Shown here one piece after another: positions 9,212 through 18,705 of a stretch of DNA of 64,000 bases; the stretch's first letter is position 1; each line of letters opens with the position of its first letter. A program made the position numbers and the translations under genes. Below the pieces are notes generated by a model that was given only the letters and a program-made list of their open reading frames with translations, was not told the DNA's origin and searched no databases. The stretch covers positions 62,001-126,000 of the forward strand of contig NZ_CP091853.1 in assembly GCF_022059845.1 (NCBI RefSeq), in the 5' to 3' direction. Source of the stretch: Terrirubrum flagellatum (lineage in GTDB: Bacteria > Pseudomonadota > Alphaproteobacteria > Rhizobiales > Beijerinckiaceae).

Positions 9212-10066
9212 GTGCTGCGTGTCGGTGTTCATCGGAACAATCTTCATCTCACGCTTGCTCGCACATTGTTTCCGAAAGAACGTTTGATTGAGTGGACGCT
9301 ATATGACGACGGTCGGACGACGGGCGATCTGATCCGAGCGGGCGCGATCGATGTTGGTGGGACTGGCTCGACGCCGCCGCTCGTTGCGCAGGCCGCTGGT
9401 GTCGATCTGGTTTATGTCGCGGCCTCTGCGGCGCGTCCCGCCAACGGTGCAATCCTTGTACGCGCGGAACTCGACATCGGCTCTATAGAACAACTCGCCG
9501 GCAAACGCATCGCGCTGATCGAAGGCTCGTTCCATACTTACCTGCTGGCCGCTCTGGCGGAGGCGAAGGGGCTAACGCTCAACGCTTTCCAGCGCGTCGA
9601 TCTTGCGCCGGCGGCGTCAGTTGAGGCGCTTCGGTCGGGCGAGGTCGATGCTTGGATCGGTATGGATCCCCATCTCGGGGCCGAGCTTGCGCGCGGCGGA
9701 GTCAGAGTGTTGCCGGAGAGCGCCGGCGCCATTCCCAATCGCTCCCTGTTCTGGGCTTCGCGCGAAGCCGCCTTGAAGCGTGCAGACGAATTACGTGCGC
9801 TGCTCAAACTTCTGGCGTCGGTCGCGCCCGCGGTCGCAGATCGTCCCGATGCGCTGGCGCTGACGCTCGCAGCATCCGGCGACGCCGACGAGGCGCAATG
9901 GCGGAAGGTTCTCGCCTCGCGCGACTGGGCGCTTCAATCGGCCGATCAAGCGGTGCTGGCGGAGCAGCAGCACGAGGCTGATACTCTCGCCCGCAACGGC
10001 GCGCTGCCGCGCGTGATCACTGTCGCCGACGCCGCCTGGACGTCGCCGCGCTCCATCGCCGCCTGA
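9212..10066 (+). CDS. SsuA/TauA-like substrate-binding protein lacking a signal peptide
   Basis: A 284-residue protein with the fold signatures of sulfonate/taurine receptors: DVGGTGSTPPLVAQAAGVDL, IEQLAGKRIALIEGS and GEVDAWIGMDPHLG. The GTG at 9212 starts almost directly at the first beta-strand (VLRVGVHRNN). An in-frame stop at 9170-9172 leaves no room for a signal peptide, so as written the protein is cytoplasmic. It lies 15 bp before ssuD and presumably shares its transcript. It could be a receptor that lost its export signal or a cytosolic ligand sensor. Family call good, role unknown. Confidence 0.82.
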   Translation: MLRVGVHRNNLHLTLARTLFPKERLIEWTLYDDGRTTGDLIRAGAIDVGGTGSTPPLVAQAAGVDLVYVAASAARPANGAILVRAELDIGSIEQLAGKRIALIEGSFHTYLLAALAEAKGLTLNAFQRVDLAPAASVEALRSGEVDAWIGMDPHLGAELARGGVRVLPESAGAIPNRSLFWASREAALKRADELRALLKLLASVAPAVADRPDALALTLAASGDADEAQWRKVLASRDWALQSADQAVLAEQQHEADTLARNGALPRVITVADAAWTSPRSIAA

Positions 10067-10081
10067 TTTCGGATCGCAGCC

Positions 10082-11212
10082 TTGAAAGTGCTCTGGTATC
10101 TCACCGCGCCCGACGGGCGGTATCCCTGGACCGCCGCCGGCGCGCGGAAGGTCGACTATCCCTATCTTCAGCAGCTCGCGCGCGCCTATGATCATCTCGG
10201 CTTCACCGGCGCGCTGCTCGCGACCGGGGCGCACGACGTCTGGGTGCTGGGCTCCTCGCTCATTCCCTATACCGAGCGCATGCGCTTCCTGACAGCGATT
10301 CATCCCGGCCTCATTCCGCCGACCTTGCTGGCGAAGATGGCGGCGAGCTTCCAGGAGTTCTCGCAAGGACGCCTGCTGCTCAACATCGTCTCCGGCGACG
10401 CGAAAATGCTCGGCGCCTACGGCATGACCTTGCCGCACGACGAGCGCTATCTCCTGGCGGACGAATATCTGACTGTGTTCAAGCGCTTGCTTGCCGGCGA
10501 GACCGTGACCTTCAAGGGCGAGCATGTCGAGACGATCGGCGCCAAGGTCGCGATGCCTGCAGGCGAAACCATCGCCCCGCCGGAACTCTGGTTTGGCGGT
10601 TCGTCGGACGCTGCGATCGACGTCGCGGCGAAGCATGTCGACACCTATCTTTCCTGGGGCGAGACGCCGGCGGAGATGGGCGCGAAGGTCGAGAAGGTCC
10701 GCGCCCGCGCGGCGGCCTATCAGCGTGAGCTGGAATACGGCATCCGGCTTTATGTGATCGTGCGCGAAACAGACGAGGCCGCCTGGGCCGCCGCCGACGA
10801 TTTCCTCGCGCACATGGACGACGAAGCCATCGCCGCGAACGCGCGCTTCGTTTCCGGCACGGACTCGGTCGGCCAGCAGCGCATGACGGCGATGCATGGC
10901 GGCGTGAAGCCGAAATTCGCGCGCGACCTTGAAATCGCGCCCGGACTCTGGGCCGGCCTTGGTCTTGTTCGCCCGGGGCCCGGAACCGCCATCGTCGGAT
11001 CGCCGGAGACGGTGATCCGCACGCTCAACGATTATCGCGCAAGAGGTATTGAGACCTTCATCCTGTCGGGCATGCCGCTGCTCGAAGAAGCCTATCGCTT
11101 CGCCGAGCTTGTGCTGCCGCATCTGCCGATCGACCGCGCGGAGTCGCAGGCGAAGACCTTCACCTGGTCGAACCTGTTCGACCGCAATCTTGCCGCCAAG
11201 GCCGCGGGCTGA
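10082..11212 (+). CDS. ssuD: FMNH2-dependent alkanesulfonate monooxygenase SsuD
   Basis: A 376-residue enzyme that cleaves C1-type alkanesulfonates to aldehyde and sulfite using reduced FMN. Recognisable SsuD segments are LTAIHPGLIPPTLLAKMAAS, GRLLLNIVSGDA, GAYGMTLPHDERYLLADEY, ELWFGGSSDAA and GSPETVIRTLNDY. The start is a TTG at 10082 or a GTG at 10088; no strong ribosome-binding site decides. It is co-directional with an SsuA-like gene upstream and a NIPSNAP gene 2 bp downstream. No dedicated flavin reductase is adjacent; the only one in the window is at 31207-31776. Confidence 0.93.
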   Translation: MKVLWYLTAPDGRYPWTAAGARKVDYPYLQQLARAYDHLGFTGALLATGAHDVWVLGSSLIPYTERMRFLTAIHPGLIPPTLLAKMAASFQEFSQGRLLLNIVSGDAKMLGAYGMTLPHDERYLLADEYLTVFKRLLAGETVTFKGEHVETIGAKVAMPAGETIAPPELWFGGSSDAAIDVAAKHVDTYLSWGETPAEMGAKVEKVRARAAAYQRELEYGIRLYVIVRETDEAAWAAADDFLAHMDDEAIAANARFVSGTDSVGQQRMTAMHGGVKPKFARDLEIAPGLWAGLGLVRPGPGTAIVGSPETVIRTLNDYRARGIETFILSGMPLLEEAYRFAELVLPHLPIDRAESQAKTFTWSNLFDRNLAAKAAG

Positions 11213-11214
11213 TC

Positions 11215-11529
11215 ATGATTCTCGACGAGCGCACCTACGCGATCAAGCCGGCGCATGTGCGCGACTATCTCGATCTCTATGTCGCCGAAGGCATGGAGCT
11301 GCAGATCGGCCATCTCGGCCATCTTGTCGGCTGGTTCACGACCGATACGGGCGTCGTGAACGAGGTGGTGCATATGTGGCGCTTCGAGGACGCCGGCGAC
11401 CGCGAGCGCCGCCGCGCCGCGATGGAGGCCGACCCGAAATGGCAGGCCTTCCGCGCCAAGGCCGCGCAATATGTGCTGGAGATGCGCAGCCGAATCCTGC
11501 GGCCGACATCTTTTTCACCGATGCGCTGA
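11215..11529 (+). CDS. NIPSNAP family protein
   Basis: A 104-residue small alpha+beta-barrel protein beginning MILDERTYAIKPAHVRDYLD, with the family motif NEVVHMWRFEDAGDRERRR. It sits 2 bp after ssuD and abuts the TRAP permease start, so it is translated from the same message. NIPSNAP proteins are often found with monooxygenases and solute transporters; the biochemical role is not established. Confidence 0.85.
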   Translation: MILDERTYAIKPAHVRDYLDLYVAEGMELQIGHLGHLVGWFTTDTGVVNEVVHMWRFEDAGDRERRRAAMEADPKWQAFRAKAAQYVLEMRSRILRPTSFSPMR

Positions 11530-13398
11530 ATGTCGAGCGTCGCCGACCTCACGCCTCCGATTGCGCCTGCGCGCTCGCGCGCCGCGGCGGAACGCGCGCT
11601 GGAATGGCTGATCCGCGCCCTGCAGAATGTCGGCGCGGCGATCCTCGCGATTCTGTTTCTCATCGTCATGGCCGCGGTCGTGCGCCGCTACATCTTCGGC
11701 GGCGGCTTCGTCTGGTCCGACGAGCTTGTGATCTGGCTCAACGTCGCGCTGGTCGCGCTTGGCGCGCCGCTGGCCGCGACGAGCGCCCTGGCAATGCGCT
11801 TCGAAGTCGTCGTGCAGCATCTGCCGGCGCTTGGCCGCCGCATCGCCGGCGTCTTCGCCGACGCTGTCGCCGTGCAGGGCTCGCTGGTGATCGCGCTTGG
11901 CGGCGCCGCGGTTGTCTCCCTGGTCGGCGGCAATTCAACCGTACTCGGCCTGCCGGAATGGCTGCGCTTCGCCGTCTTCGCGCTTGGCGGCGGATTGACC
12001 ATCATCGTCGTGCTGGCGCGCGCGGCGCTCGACCGGAGCGTGCTTGAAGCGGCGCTGTCCGGCCTCATCGGCGCGGGCCTCTACATGGCCGCGCAATATC
12101 CGCTCGGCTTCGTCGATCCGCCGAGCCTTGTCGCTGGCGTCGCCGCCGCGATCGGGCTCCTGCTCGGCGCGCCCTTGCCGCATGTGCTGCTCGCCGCCGT
12201 CTCTGCGACGGCGCCGTTCGGCGGGCTTCTGCCCGAACCCGCGATCGTGCAAAACGCCGCCTCCGGCGTCAGCAAGTTTCTGCTGCTCGCCATTCCCTTC
12301 TTTTTGCTGGCGGGCGAATTGCTGACGGCGGGCGGGCTCGCCGAACGGCTGGTGCGCTTCGCCGCCAGCCTCGTTGGCCATTTGCGCGCGGGTCTCGCGC
12401 AGACGGCGCTCGTCTCCAGCGTGCTGTTCTCCGGCGCGTCGGGTTCCTCGGTCGCCAACGCCGCATTCGGCGCGAAGGTGATGGCGCCGGCGCTTGTCGC
12501 GCGCGGTTATCCGAAAGCGCATGCGGCGGCGATCGTCGCGGCCGTGTCGATGCTCGACAACATCATCCCGCCGTCGATCGCTTTTCTCATTCTCGCCACC
12601 GCGACCAATCTCTCGGTCGGCTCGCTGCTCGTCGGCGGCTTCATCGCTGGCGGCGTGCTCGCCGTGGCGCTCGCCGTCGGCATTCATCTCACCGCGCGCA
12701 ATGTGGTCGATGCCGCGCCGCGCGCGTCGAGCGCGGAGCGAGCGCGCAGTTTCATCGGTGCGCTGCCGGCGATTGGTCTTGGCGTCGTCGTCGTGATCGG
12801 CATCCGCTTCGGCGTGGTCACGACGACGGAAGCCTCGGCGCTCGCCGTCGCCTACGCGGTGATCGTGTGTCTCGCGCTGCGGAGCATCAACGGCGCTTCG
12901 CTGATTGACAGTTTGCGCAAGTCCGCAACCGAAGCGGCCGCGGTCGGCATGCTCATTGGCGCGTCGGCGCCCTTCGCGTTTCTGCTCGCGGTCGATCGTA
13001 TTTCCGATCAGGTCGCGGCGCTGGTGACGATGCTCGGCGGCGGCCCGTACGCCGTGATGCTGCTCGCCAACATCGTGCTGCTCGTCGCAGGACTTGTGCT
13101 CGACATCGGCGCGGCGATCCTGCTGCTCGCGCCTCTTCTCTTGCCGGTCGCGACCGCGGCGGGCATCGATCCGATCCAGTTCGGCGTCATTCTCGTTGTC
13201 AATCTGATGATCCACGGTTTGACCCCGCCGCTCGGCATTCTCGTCTACGTGGTCTCGGGCGTCACGCGCACGCCGGCAGGCGCCGTGTTCCGCGCCGTTC
13301 TGCCGCTGCTTTTCTCGCTGCTTGTCGCGCTCGCCCTTCTCGCGATCGGCGCGGCCGCATGGCCGTCGCTCTCGCCCTATCTCTCGGGAGTTTTCTGA
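11530..13398 (+). CDS. TRAP transporter fused permease (DctQ-DctM)
   Basis: A 622-residue membrane protein joining the small (DctQ) and large (DctM) TRAP permease subunits. The first 180 or so residues match DctQ (RRYIFGGGFVWSDELVIWLN). A hydrophobic linker follows, then DctM with FSGASGSSVANAAFGA and PPSIAFLILATATNLSVGSL. Start and stop abut the neighbouring genes: the NIPSNAP stop is immediately before the ATG, and the last base of the stop is the first base of the receptor gene. With the receptor it would form a sodium- or proton-driven importer, an uncommon partner for ssuD, where an ABC importer is usual. Confidence 0.92.
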   Translation: MSSVADLTPPIAPARSRAAAERALEWLIRALQNVGAAILAILFLIVMAAVVRRYIFGGGFVWSDELVIWLNVALVALGAPLAATSALAMRFEVVVQHLPALGRRIAGVFADAVAVQGSLVIALGGAAVVSLVGGNSTVLGLPEWLRFAVFALGGGLTIIVVLARAALDRSVLEAALSGLIGAGLYMAAQYPLGFVDPPSLVAGVAAAIGLLLGAPLPHVLLAAVSATAPFGGLLPEPAIVQNAASGVSKFLLLAIPFFLLAGELLTAGGLAERLVRFAASLVGHLRAGLAQTALVSSVLFSGASGSSVANAAFGAKVMAPALVARGYPKAHAAAIVAAVSMLDNIIPPSIAFLILATATNLSVGSLLVGGFIAGGVLAVALAVGIHLTARNVVDAAPRASSAERARSFIGALPAIGLGVVVVIGIRFGVVTTTEASALAVAYAVIVCLALRSINGASLIDSLRKSATEAAAVGMLIGASAPFAFLLAVDRISDQVAALVTMLGGGPYAVMLLANIVLLVAGLVLDIGAAILLLAPLLLPVATAAGIDPIQFGVILVVNLMIHGLTPPLGILVYVVSGVTRTPAGAVFRAVLPLLFSLLVALALLAIGAAAWPSLSPYLSGVF

Positions 13399-14383
13399 TG
13401 CCGCTCAACCGCCGCCATATATCCGTAGGCCTTCTCGCTGGCGCTGCGACCCTCGCCGCGCAAACATCATTCGCGGCGGGCCGTCCGATCACCGTCTCGT
13501 CGCTGTTCGGCGACGACAAGCCGGAAACCAGGATCTGGCTGAAGATCAGGGAGATTCTGAACGCGAAGGCGCCCGGCCGGTTCGATTTTCGTATCGTCGG
13601 TAACGCTGCGCTCGGCGGCGAGAAGGAGGTCGCAGAGGGTATCAAGCTCGGTTCGGTGCAGGCGAGCCTCTCGACCATCTCCGCACTGTCGTCCTGGGTT
13701 CCAGAGAGTCAGATCCTCGATCTGCCCTTCGTGTTCCGCGACCGCAATCATCTAAAGCGCGTGCTCGGCGGCCCGCTCGGCGACGAGCTGAAAGCGAAGT
13801 TCGAAGCGCAGGGTTTCATCGTGCTCAGCTTCATCAATTACGGCGCACGCCATCTTCTCGCGAAAGAGGCGATCGTCACGCCGGCGCAACTTGCAGGGAA
13901 ACGCATCCGCGTCATCCAGAGCCCGCTGCATACCGAGCTCTGGTCCGGCCTTGGCGCCTTCCCAACGCCAATTCCGATTCCGGAAACCTATAACGCGCTG
14001 AAGACCGGCGTGGTCGATTGCATGGACCTCACAAAATCCGCTATGTCGGATTCAAACTGCACGAGGTCGTGCCCTACCTCATTGAAACCGGCCATATCTG
14101 GGCCGCCGGCGTCGTCTATGTCGGCGCGCCGTTCTGGCGCGGCCTGTCGGCCGAGGACAAGGCGGCGTTCGCTGCGGCCGCGGCGGAAGGCGCCGATTAT
14201 TTCGATCAATTGATGATCGCCGACGAGGACGCCTCGATGACGAAGGCGCTGAGCGAAGGCGGCAAGTTTGTGCAGCCTGAGAACCGGCCGCAGTGGGAGG
14301 CGGGCGCGCGCAAGGTCTGGACGAGCTTTGCGCCCAAGGTCGGCGGCATTGAAAAGATCGAGGCGATCCTACGTGTGGCATGA
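13398..14383 (+). pseudogene. TRAP transporter receptor DctP, frameshifted
   Basis: The receptor begins MPLNRRHISVGLLAGAATLA with a signal peptide ending near SFAAG. It reads well to GVVDCMDLTKS at about 14037, then continues in another frame as YVGFKLHEVVPYLIETGH to a stop at 14381-14383. Comparison with DctP spacing (Asp to Glu-Val, 16 residues) shows the two halves fit if one base is missing near 14037-14039. Either the gene is inactive or the assembly has a single-base error here. If real, the upstream permease has lost its cognate receptor. Confidence 0.85.
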
Positions 14384-14477
14384 CACGCATTCGCGCAACA
14401 TTCGCCGATTTTTGCACCAACGCCTGAGGCGGAAACGGCGTCTCGTTGGCATGGATGACGCGCGCATGTGAGATATC

Positions 14478-15365
14478 TCAGTTGCGCGCCACGTGGCGAA
14501 TTCTTTCGAGGAGACGCTGAACCGCTTGATGGCGCGGTCCTGGTCGTGTGACGACGTGGAACGAGAGTGGATTTTCGATGCGTAGCCCGGGCAATGGGAC
14601 CAGCCCGTTATTCTCCGCGAAGTTTCGCCCATAAGGGTCGCGAGCAAGGGCGATTCCTAGGCCATGGGCTGCGGCCAGCAGCGCGAGATCATATCCCTGT
14701 AGAAGCCGGTCGGTAGCCCGGCGTTCATAGGTTTCGCCGTTCCCTGACAGCCATAGGCGCCAACCGTCCACGGACGCGTCGTGAATCAACGGATAGGTGA
14801 GAATCTGCGCCGCGCTTGGCTCAGGCCCGAGTTCGGCGGCGATTGAGTCATGAGCCACCGGGAAGAGCGTTTCGCGAAAAAGAGGCTCTGACGTTACGCC
14901 TGGCCAGCCGCCACGCCCCAACCTGATCGCGATCCGCGCGTCTGACAGGGTCATATGCTGATGGTCGATTTCCAGCTCTATTCTCAGGTCCTGTGGCGTT
15001 CCCTCCAGCGCAGCCAAATGCGGAATAAGCCAAAGTCTTGCAAACGACTGGACGATACCAACGCGTACGACGTCGAGTTGTGTCTCCTTCTGGCCGCTTA
15101 TTCTACCGTCTTCGATAAGCGCGACCGCAAGCTCAATTCTTGAAGCCAGTCGTTGTCCTTCGAGCGTGAGGCGAACGCCGCGACCATGTCTCACGAACAA
15201 GGTGACGTCAGCCCACTGTTCGACGGCCGAGATGCGCCGACTGATTGCGCCATGGGTGATGTCGAGCGAATGCGCTGCAGCCGAAAATGAACCAAATCGC
15301 GCCGCCGCGAGAACGGCTTGCAGGGCATCAAGGGGCGGTAGGGCCGAGATGTGAGACATGCGCAC
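14478..15365 (-). CDS. LysR family transcriptional regulator (GcvA-like)
   Basis: A 295-residue DNA-binding regulator. The N-terminal winged helix reads PPLDALQAVLAAARFGSFSAAAHSLDITHGAISRRISAVE in two adjoining helices, and the C-terminal half has a LysR effector-binding domain including RIAIRLGRGGWPG. It is divergent from the EamA transporter gene, with the two starts about 60 bp apart, so it most likely controls that transporter. ATGs at 15365 and 15359 are both possible starts. Confidence 0.92.
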   Translation of the reverse strand: MRMSHISALPPLDALQAVLAAARFGSFSAAAHSLDITHGAISRRISAVEQWADVTLFVRHGRGVRLTLEGQRLASRIELAVALIEDGRISGQKETQLDVVRVGIVQSFARLWLIPHLAALEGTPQDLRIELEIDHQHMTLSDARIAIRLGRGGWPGVTSEPLFRETLFPVAHDSIAAELGPEPSAAQILTYPLIHDASVDGWRLWLSGNGETYERRATDRLLQGYDLALLAAAHGLGIALARDPYGRNFAENNGLVPLPGLRIENPLSFHVVTRPGPRHQAVQRLLERIRHVARN

Positions 15366-15422
15366 ATTTGAATGATTGTGGGCGATCTATGTCAATCGAT
15401 GTCTCCGTGGCACACAGCTCGC

Positions 15423-16319
15423 ATGCAGAAAACTTCAAGTGACGTCACTCACTCCGTTATCCTTCCCGGCCTCGCGGTCTTTGGTACGGTCCTTACCTGG
15501 GCGGCTTCGTTTCCAGCGATCGGCTATGCGCTGCGCGAAATAGAGCCGCTTCCACTCGCATCGGTTCGTTTTGCAATGGCCGCGATCTTGGCGGGCTTGC
15601 TGCTTGCCTGGAGACGGCCGCGTATGCTGTCGCTGCGCGACAACGGAGTTGTTTTGATCTGTGGCGTGCTGGGGATCGCGCTTTATAACGTGCTCCTTAA
15701 CTCGGGCCAAACGACCGTATCGGCTGGCGCGGCCAGTTTCATCGTCAATACGCAGCCCTTGTTCATGGCTGTTTTCGCCGTCTTCTTTCTCAAAGAGACC
15801 TTCAGTCGATGGAGTTGGTTGGGGGCCGCCTTATCATTTGCAGGCGTAGCCATAATTGGATCCGGCCAGCCAGGCGGATTCTCCTTTGGCGCCGGGTCGA
15901 GCCTGATTATAGCCGCTGCCGCCTGCGCTGCGGCCTATTCCGTCTTGCAACGTCCCTTGTTCACGCGCGCCGCGCCAATGGACATAACTGCATTTGTGCT
16001 GATCACGGGGGCGCTCGCTTTGCTGCCATGGTTGGCTTCTGGCCTTAACCAAGCAATGAACGCGCGCCCGGACACTCTATTCGCCGTAACATTTCTGGCG
16101 ATCGCTCCGGCTTTGATTGGGCAGACATGCTGGACCTATGCGCTCAAAAGCTTCGGCGCCGCGCGTGCAGGACAGTTCCTCTATCTGATCCCGCCTGCGT
16201 CAGTTTTGCTCGCGTGGTTCTTGCTGGGCGAGGCGCCGCAATGGTGCACGCTGGCGGGAGGAGTATTGGCGCTATCGGGAGTGCTCATCGTAAATACATG
16301 GGGCCGGGCGAAAGCCTGA
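15423..16319 (+). CDS. EamA/DMT family transporter
   Basis: About 298 residues with ten predicted membrane segments in two EamA repeats, typical of RhaT/YdcZ-superfamily exporters. Segments such as LTWAASFPAIGYALREIEPLP and FIVNTQPLFMAVFAVFFLKE are visible. The ATG at 15423 is preferred; an in-frame ATG at 15372 lies only 6 bp from the lysR start. Divergent pairing with a LysR gene suggests ligand-controlled efflux, possibly of an amino acid or metabolite. Substrate not determinable. Confidence 0.88.
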   Translation: MQKTSSDVTHSVILPGLAVFGTVLTWAASFPAIGYALREIEPLPLASVRFAMAAILAGLLLAWRRPRMLSLRDNGVVLICGVLGIALYNVLLNSGQTTVSAGAASFIVNTQPLFMAVFAVFFLKETFSRWSWLGAALSFAGVAIIGSGQPGGFSFGAGSSLIIAAAACAAAYSVLQRPLFTRAAPMDITAFVLITGALALLPWLASGLNQAMNARPDTLFAVTFLAIAPALIGQTCWTYALKSFGAARAGQFLYLIPPASVLLAWFLLGEAPQWCTLAGGVLALSGVLIVNTWGRAKA

Positions 16320-16381
16320 TATCGAAGAGCACGGGCGCCAGCGATCGCCGGTTTGATCCTCAACGCCAATGCGATGGGGCA

Positions 16382-17482
16382 TCATCCCTGCTTCCTCACT
16401 TGCCTTAGTCGCGCCTCCAGCCACAGGCTGTATTTTGAAGCGCAGAAACAAAGGAAGAAGTAGACTAACGCCACGAACATGTAGGCTTCGTTGTAGAAGC
16501 CGAGCCAATTCGGGTCCGTGGCGGCGACGCGGGCGGTATTGAGAAAGTCGAACATACCGATGATGATGACCAACGTCGTATCCTGAAAAATTCCGATGGC
16601 GAGATTGACAATCGCCGGAATGACGACGCGAAGCGCCTGCGGCAGAATAACGAGCCGCATCGTGCGCCAATAAGACAGACCAAGCGACCGGGCGGCCTCA
16701 TATTGACCGTTTGGGACTGCCTGAAGGCCGGCGCGGACAATCTCGGCCAAGTAAGCCGCGACAAAGAGGATGAGAGCGACCTCAGCTCGCAGGAATTTGT
16801 CGATGGCGGAGCCGCTGGGCAGCATCAGGGGAAAGAGGAGCGTGGCGGCGTAAAGCACGGCGATGAAGGGCACGCCGCGAAGCACTTCGATGAAGGCGAT
16901 GGCGAGAAGCCGTAGACCGCCCATGCTCGACCGGCGCGCCAGCGCGAGCAGAATCGCGAGCGGAAAGGCTCCGACGAAGGCGCCGATCGACAGCAGCATC
17001 GTGACCGGCAAGCCGCCCCATTTGTCGGTTGGAGTGGGCTCGCCGAAAGGCCAGCCAACCATAAGCAGGATCGTCGCTGCGAGGCCGCCAATCCACACGA
17101 CGCCAAGCGTGCGGCCCCAGAAGCGGGGCATAGCCGCGATGATAACGAGACCGAACATGAGCAGCAGCGCCGCAAGAGCGCGCCCTTGCAGCGGCGGGGG
17201 ATAGAAGCCGAACAGGATGAAACGAAATTTCTCGCCAATGAAACCCCAGCATGCGCCGCTGCTTCCGGCGCACTCGCTGGCGTTTCCATTCCAGATTGCA
17301 TCGACAACGGCCCAGCGCCATAGCGGCGGGAACGCCCAAATGACAAAGGCTACAAGACCAAGTGTGATCGCCGCATTGAGTCGCGTGCCGAGGAGGTTTC
17401 GCCAGAGCGCCAACCAGCGCTCGCGGTCGAAGCGTTGCGCCGACCGTTCTATAATCAATGCAGACGACATCGTCAGGATCAC
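16382..17482 (-). CDS. aapM: General L-amino acid ABC permease AapM
   Basis: A 366-residue inner-membrane permease of the His/Glu/Gln/Arg/opine family. It has the long periplasmic insert with ECAGSSGACWGFIGEKF and the EAA loop region GQYEAARSLGLSYWRTMRLV followed by ILPQALRVVIPA. It overlaps aapQ by 4 bp. The gene order aapJ-aapQ-aapM matches rhizobial aap operons, but the usual fourth gene, the ATPase aapP, does not follow: after 62 bp the convergent EamA gene begins. Confidence 0.93.
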   Translation of the reverse strand: MILTMSSALIIERSAQRFDRERWLALWRNLLGTRLNAAITLGLVAFVIWAFPPLWRWAVVDAIWNGNASECAGSSGACWGFIGEKFRFILFGFYPPPLQGRALAALLLMFGLVIIAAMPRFWGRTLGVVWIGGLAATILLMVGWPFGEPTPTDKWGGLPVTMLLSIGAFVGAFPLAILLALARRSSMGGLRLLAIAFIEVLRGVPFIAVLYAATLLFPLMLPSGSAIDKFLRAEVALILFVAAYLAEIVRAGLQAVPNGQYEAARSLGLSYWRTMRLVILPQALRVVIPAIVNLAIGIFQDTTLVIIIGMFDFLNTARVAATDPNWLGFYNEAYMFVALVYFFLCFCASKYSLWLEARLRQVRKQG

Positions 17483-18675
17483 CTGATTCCTCGCAAGGCC
17501 CAGCGGCTGTTGTAGCCGTTCATCGCCATCGACACCGCAAGGCTCAGCGAGAGATAGACCAGCATCATGATGCAGATTGCTTCCAGCGCCTGTCCTGTGA
17601 CGTTGGCGGTGGTGTTGAGCACGTTGACGAGATCAGGAAATCCGATCGCGACGGCAAGGCTCGAGTTCTTGGTCAGGCTGAGATAGCTCGACGTCATGAC
17701 CGGGATGATCACTCGCAAGGCCTGCGGAAGGACGATCAGGCGCATGATGTGCAGCGACGATAGACCGAGCGACCGGCCCGCTTCCCATTGGCCTGATGGA
17801 ACCGACAGGATGCCGGCGCGAACGGTTTCGGCGATGCTCGCGGCTGCGTTCAGCGACAACGCGATCAGAAGGGCTGCGAACTCCGGCGAGATCGAATGGC
17901 CGCCAACAATGTTAAAGCCCTTGAGCTCAGGCGTATCGATAACGATAGTCGCCCCCAGCGTCGCCCCGACCGCCAGCGGGAGGCAGATCGCCACCGCGAC
18001 GACAAGGGCTACGTGCAGGGACGACATTGGCGCCTTCCAGCGACGTCGAGCAAGGAGATATGCAAGCGCAAGGAAGAGCGCGGCGAGGATCGCTAAGAAG
18101 ATCATGTCGCCTGCTGGACCGGCGCTTCCACCAGGGAAATAGAGTCCCCGGTTGCTCAGATAGATTCCCGGAAAAGGTTGAAAAGCGAGCCGCGGCGCTG
18201 GCAGCGCGCGCAATATCGTGTTCCAGAAGAAAAGCTGGAGCAGAAGTGGCGTGTTGCGGATCACCTCGACATAGCCGCGAACAGAGCCGGAGAGGAGAGG
18301 GTTGGAGGAGAGCCGTGCGACGCCCAGAGCGACGCCCAGAAACGTCGCCAGCGCGCAGCCGAGGAAGGACACAGAGATCGTATTGAGAAGGCCCGCCGTG
18401 ATGGCCCGGCCATAGCTATCGCCAGCGGAGTAGGGAATCAGACTCTCGCCGATCTCGAAGTTCGCCGCATGCTCCAGGAAGCCGAAGCCAGGCGTCAAGC
18501 CGAGCAGCCGCATATTGCTCGCCATATTCGAGCCGAGCGTAGCGAAGACGAGTCCAGCTCCCAGGAATAGACCGAGCTGGGCGAGCGGCTTCTCCCCCCA
18601 CCATTTCCGGATCACAGGAAAAAGACCGGGCCGATGGCGGCCCGGTTCGACTTGAAAGCGCGTCATTGCAGACAT
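17479..18675 (-). CDS. aapQ: General L-amino acid ABC permease AapQ
   Basis: A 398-residue partner permease of AapM, with the characteristic large periplasmic loop (NTILRALPAPRLAFQPFPG) and the coupling loop GQWEAGRSLGLSSLHIMRLI followed by VLPQALRVIIPV. The ATGA overlap with aapM indicates coupling. Together with AapM it forms the heterodimeric membrane channel. Confidence 0.93.
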   Translation of the reverse strand: MSAMTRFQVEPGRHRPGLFPVIRKWWGEKPLAQLGLFLGAGLVFATLGSNMASNMRLLGLTPGFGFLEHAANFEIGESLIPYSAGDSYGRAITAGLLNTISVSFLGCALATFLGVALGVARLSSNPLLSGSVRGYVEVIRNTPLLLQLFFWNTILRALPAPRLAFQPFPGIYLSNRGLYFPGGSAGPAGDMIFLAILAALFLALAYLLARRRWKAPMSSLHVALVVAVAICLPLAVGATLGATIVIDTPELKGFNIVGGHSISPEFAALLIALSLNAAASIAETVRAGILSVPSGQWEAGRSLGLSSLHIMRLIVLPQALRVIIPVMTSSYLSLTKNSSLAVAIGFPDLVNVLNTTANVTGQALEAICIMMLVYLSLSLAVSMAMNGYNSRWALRGIR

Positions 18676-18705
18676 TTACACCGCCGTCCTGCCCGGCCGC
18701 TGGCC

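Noticed and set aside
9791-11122. 443-codon reverse-strand frame across ssuD
   Set aside because: Arg/Gly/His-rich with no family resemblance; it lies antisense to the SsuA-like and ssuD genes.
11935-13215. 426-codon reverse-strand frame across the TRAP permease
   Set aside because: Its translation is Arg/Asp/Glu/His low-complexity, while the forward strand encodes a clear DctQ-DctM protein; it is an antisense shadow caused by high GC at third positions.
14417-14449. Imperfect hairpin CCAACGCC...GGCGT..CGTTGG between dctP and lysR as a bidirectional terminator
   Set aside because: The stem is interrupted and there is no T run on either side; too weak to call.
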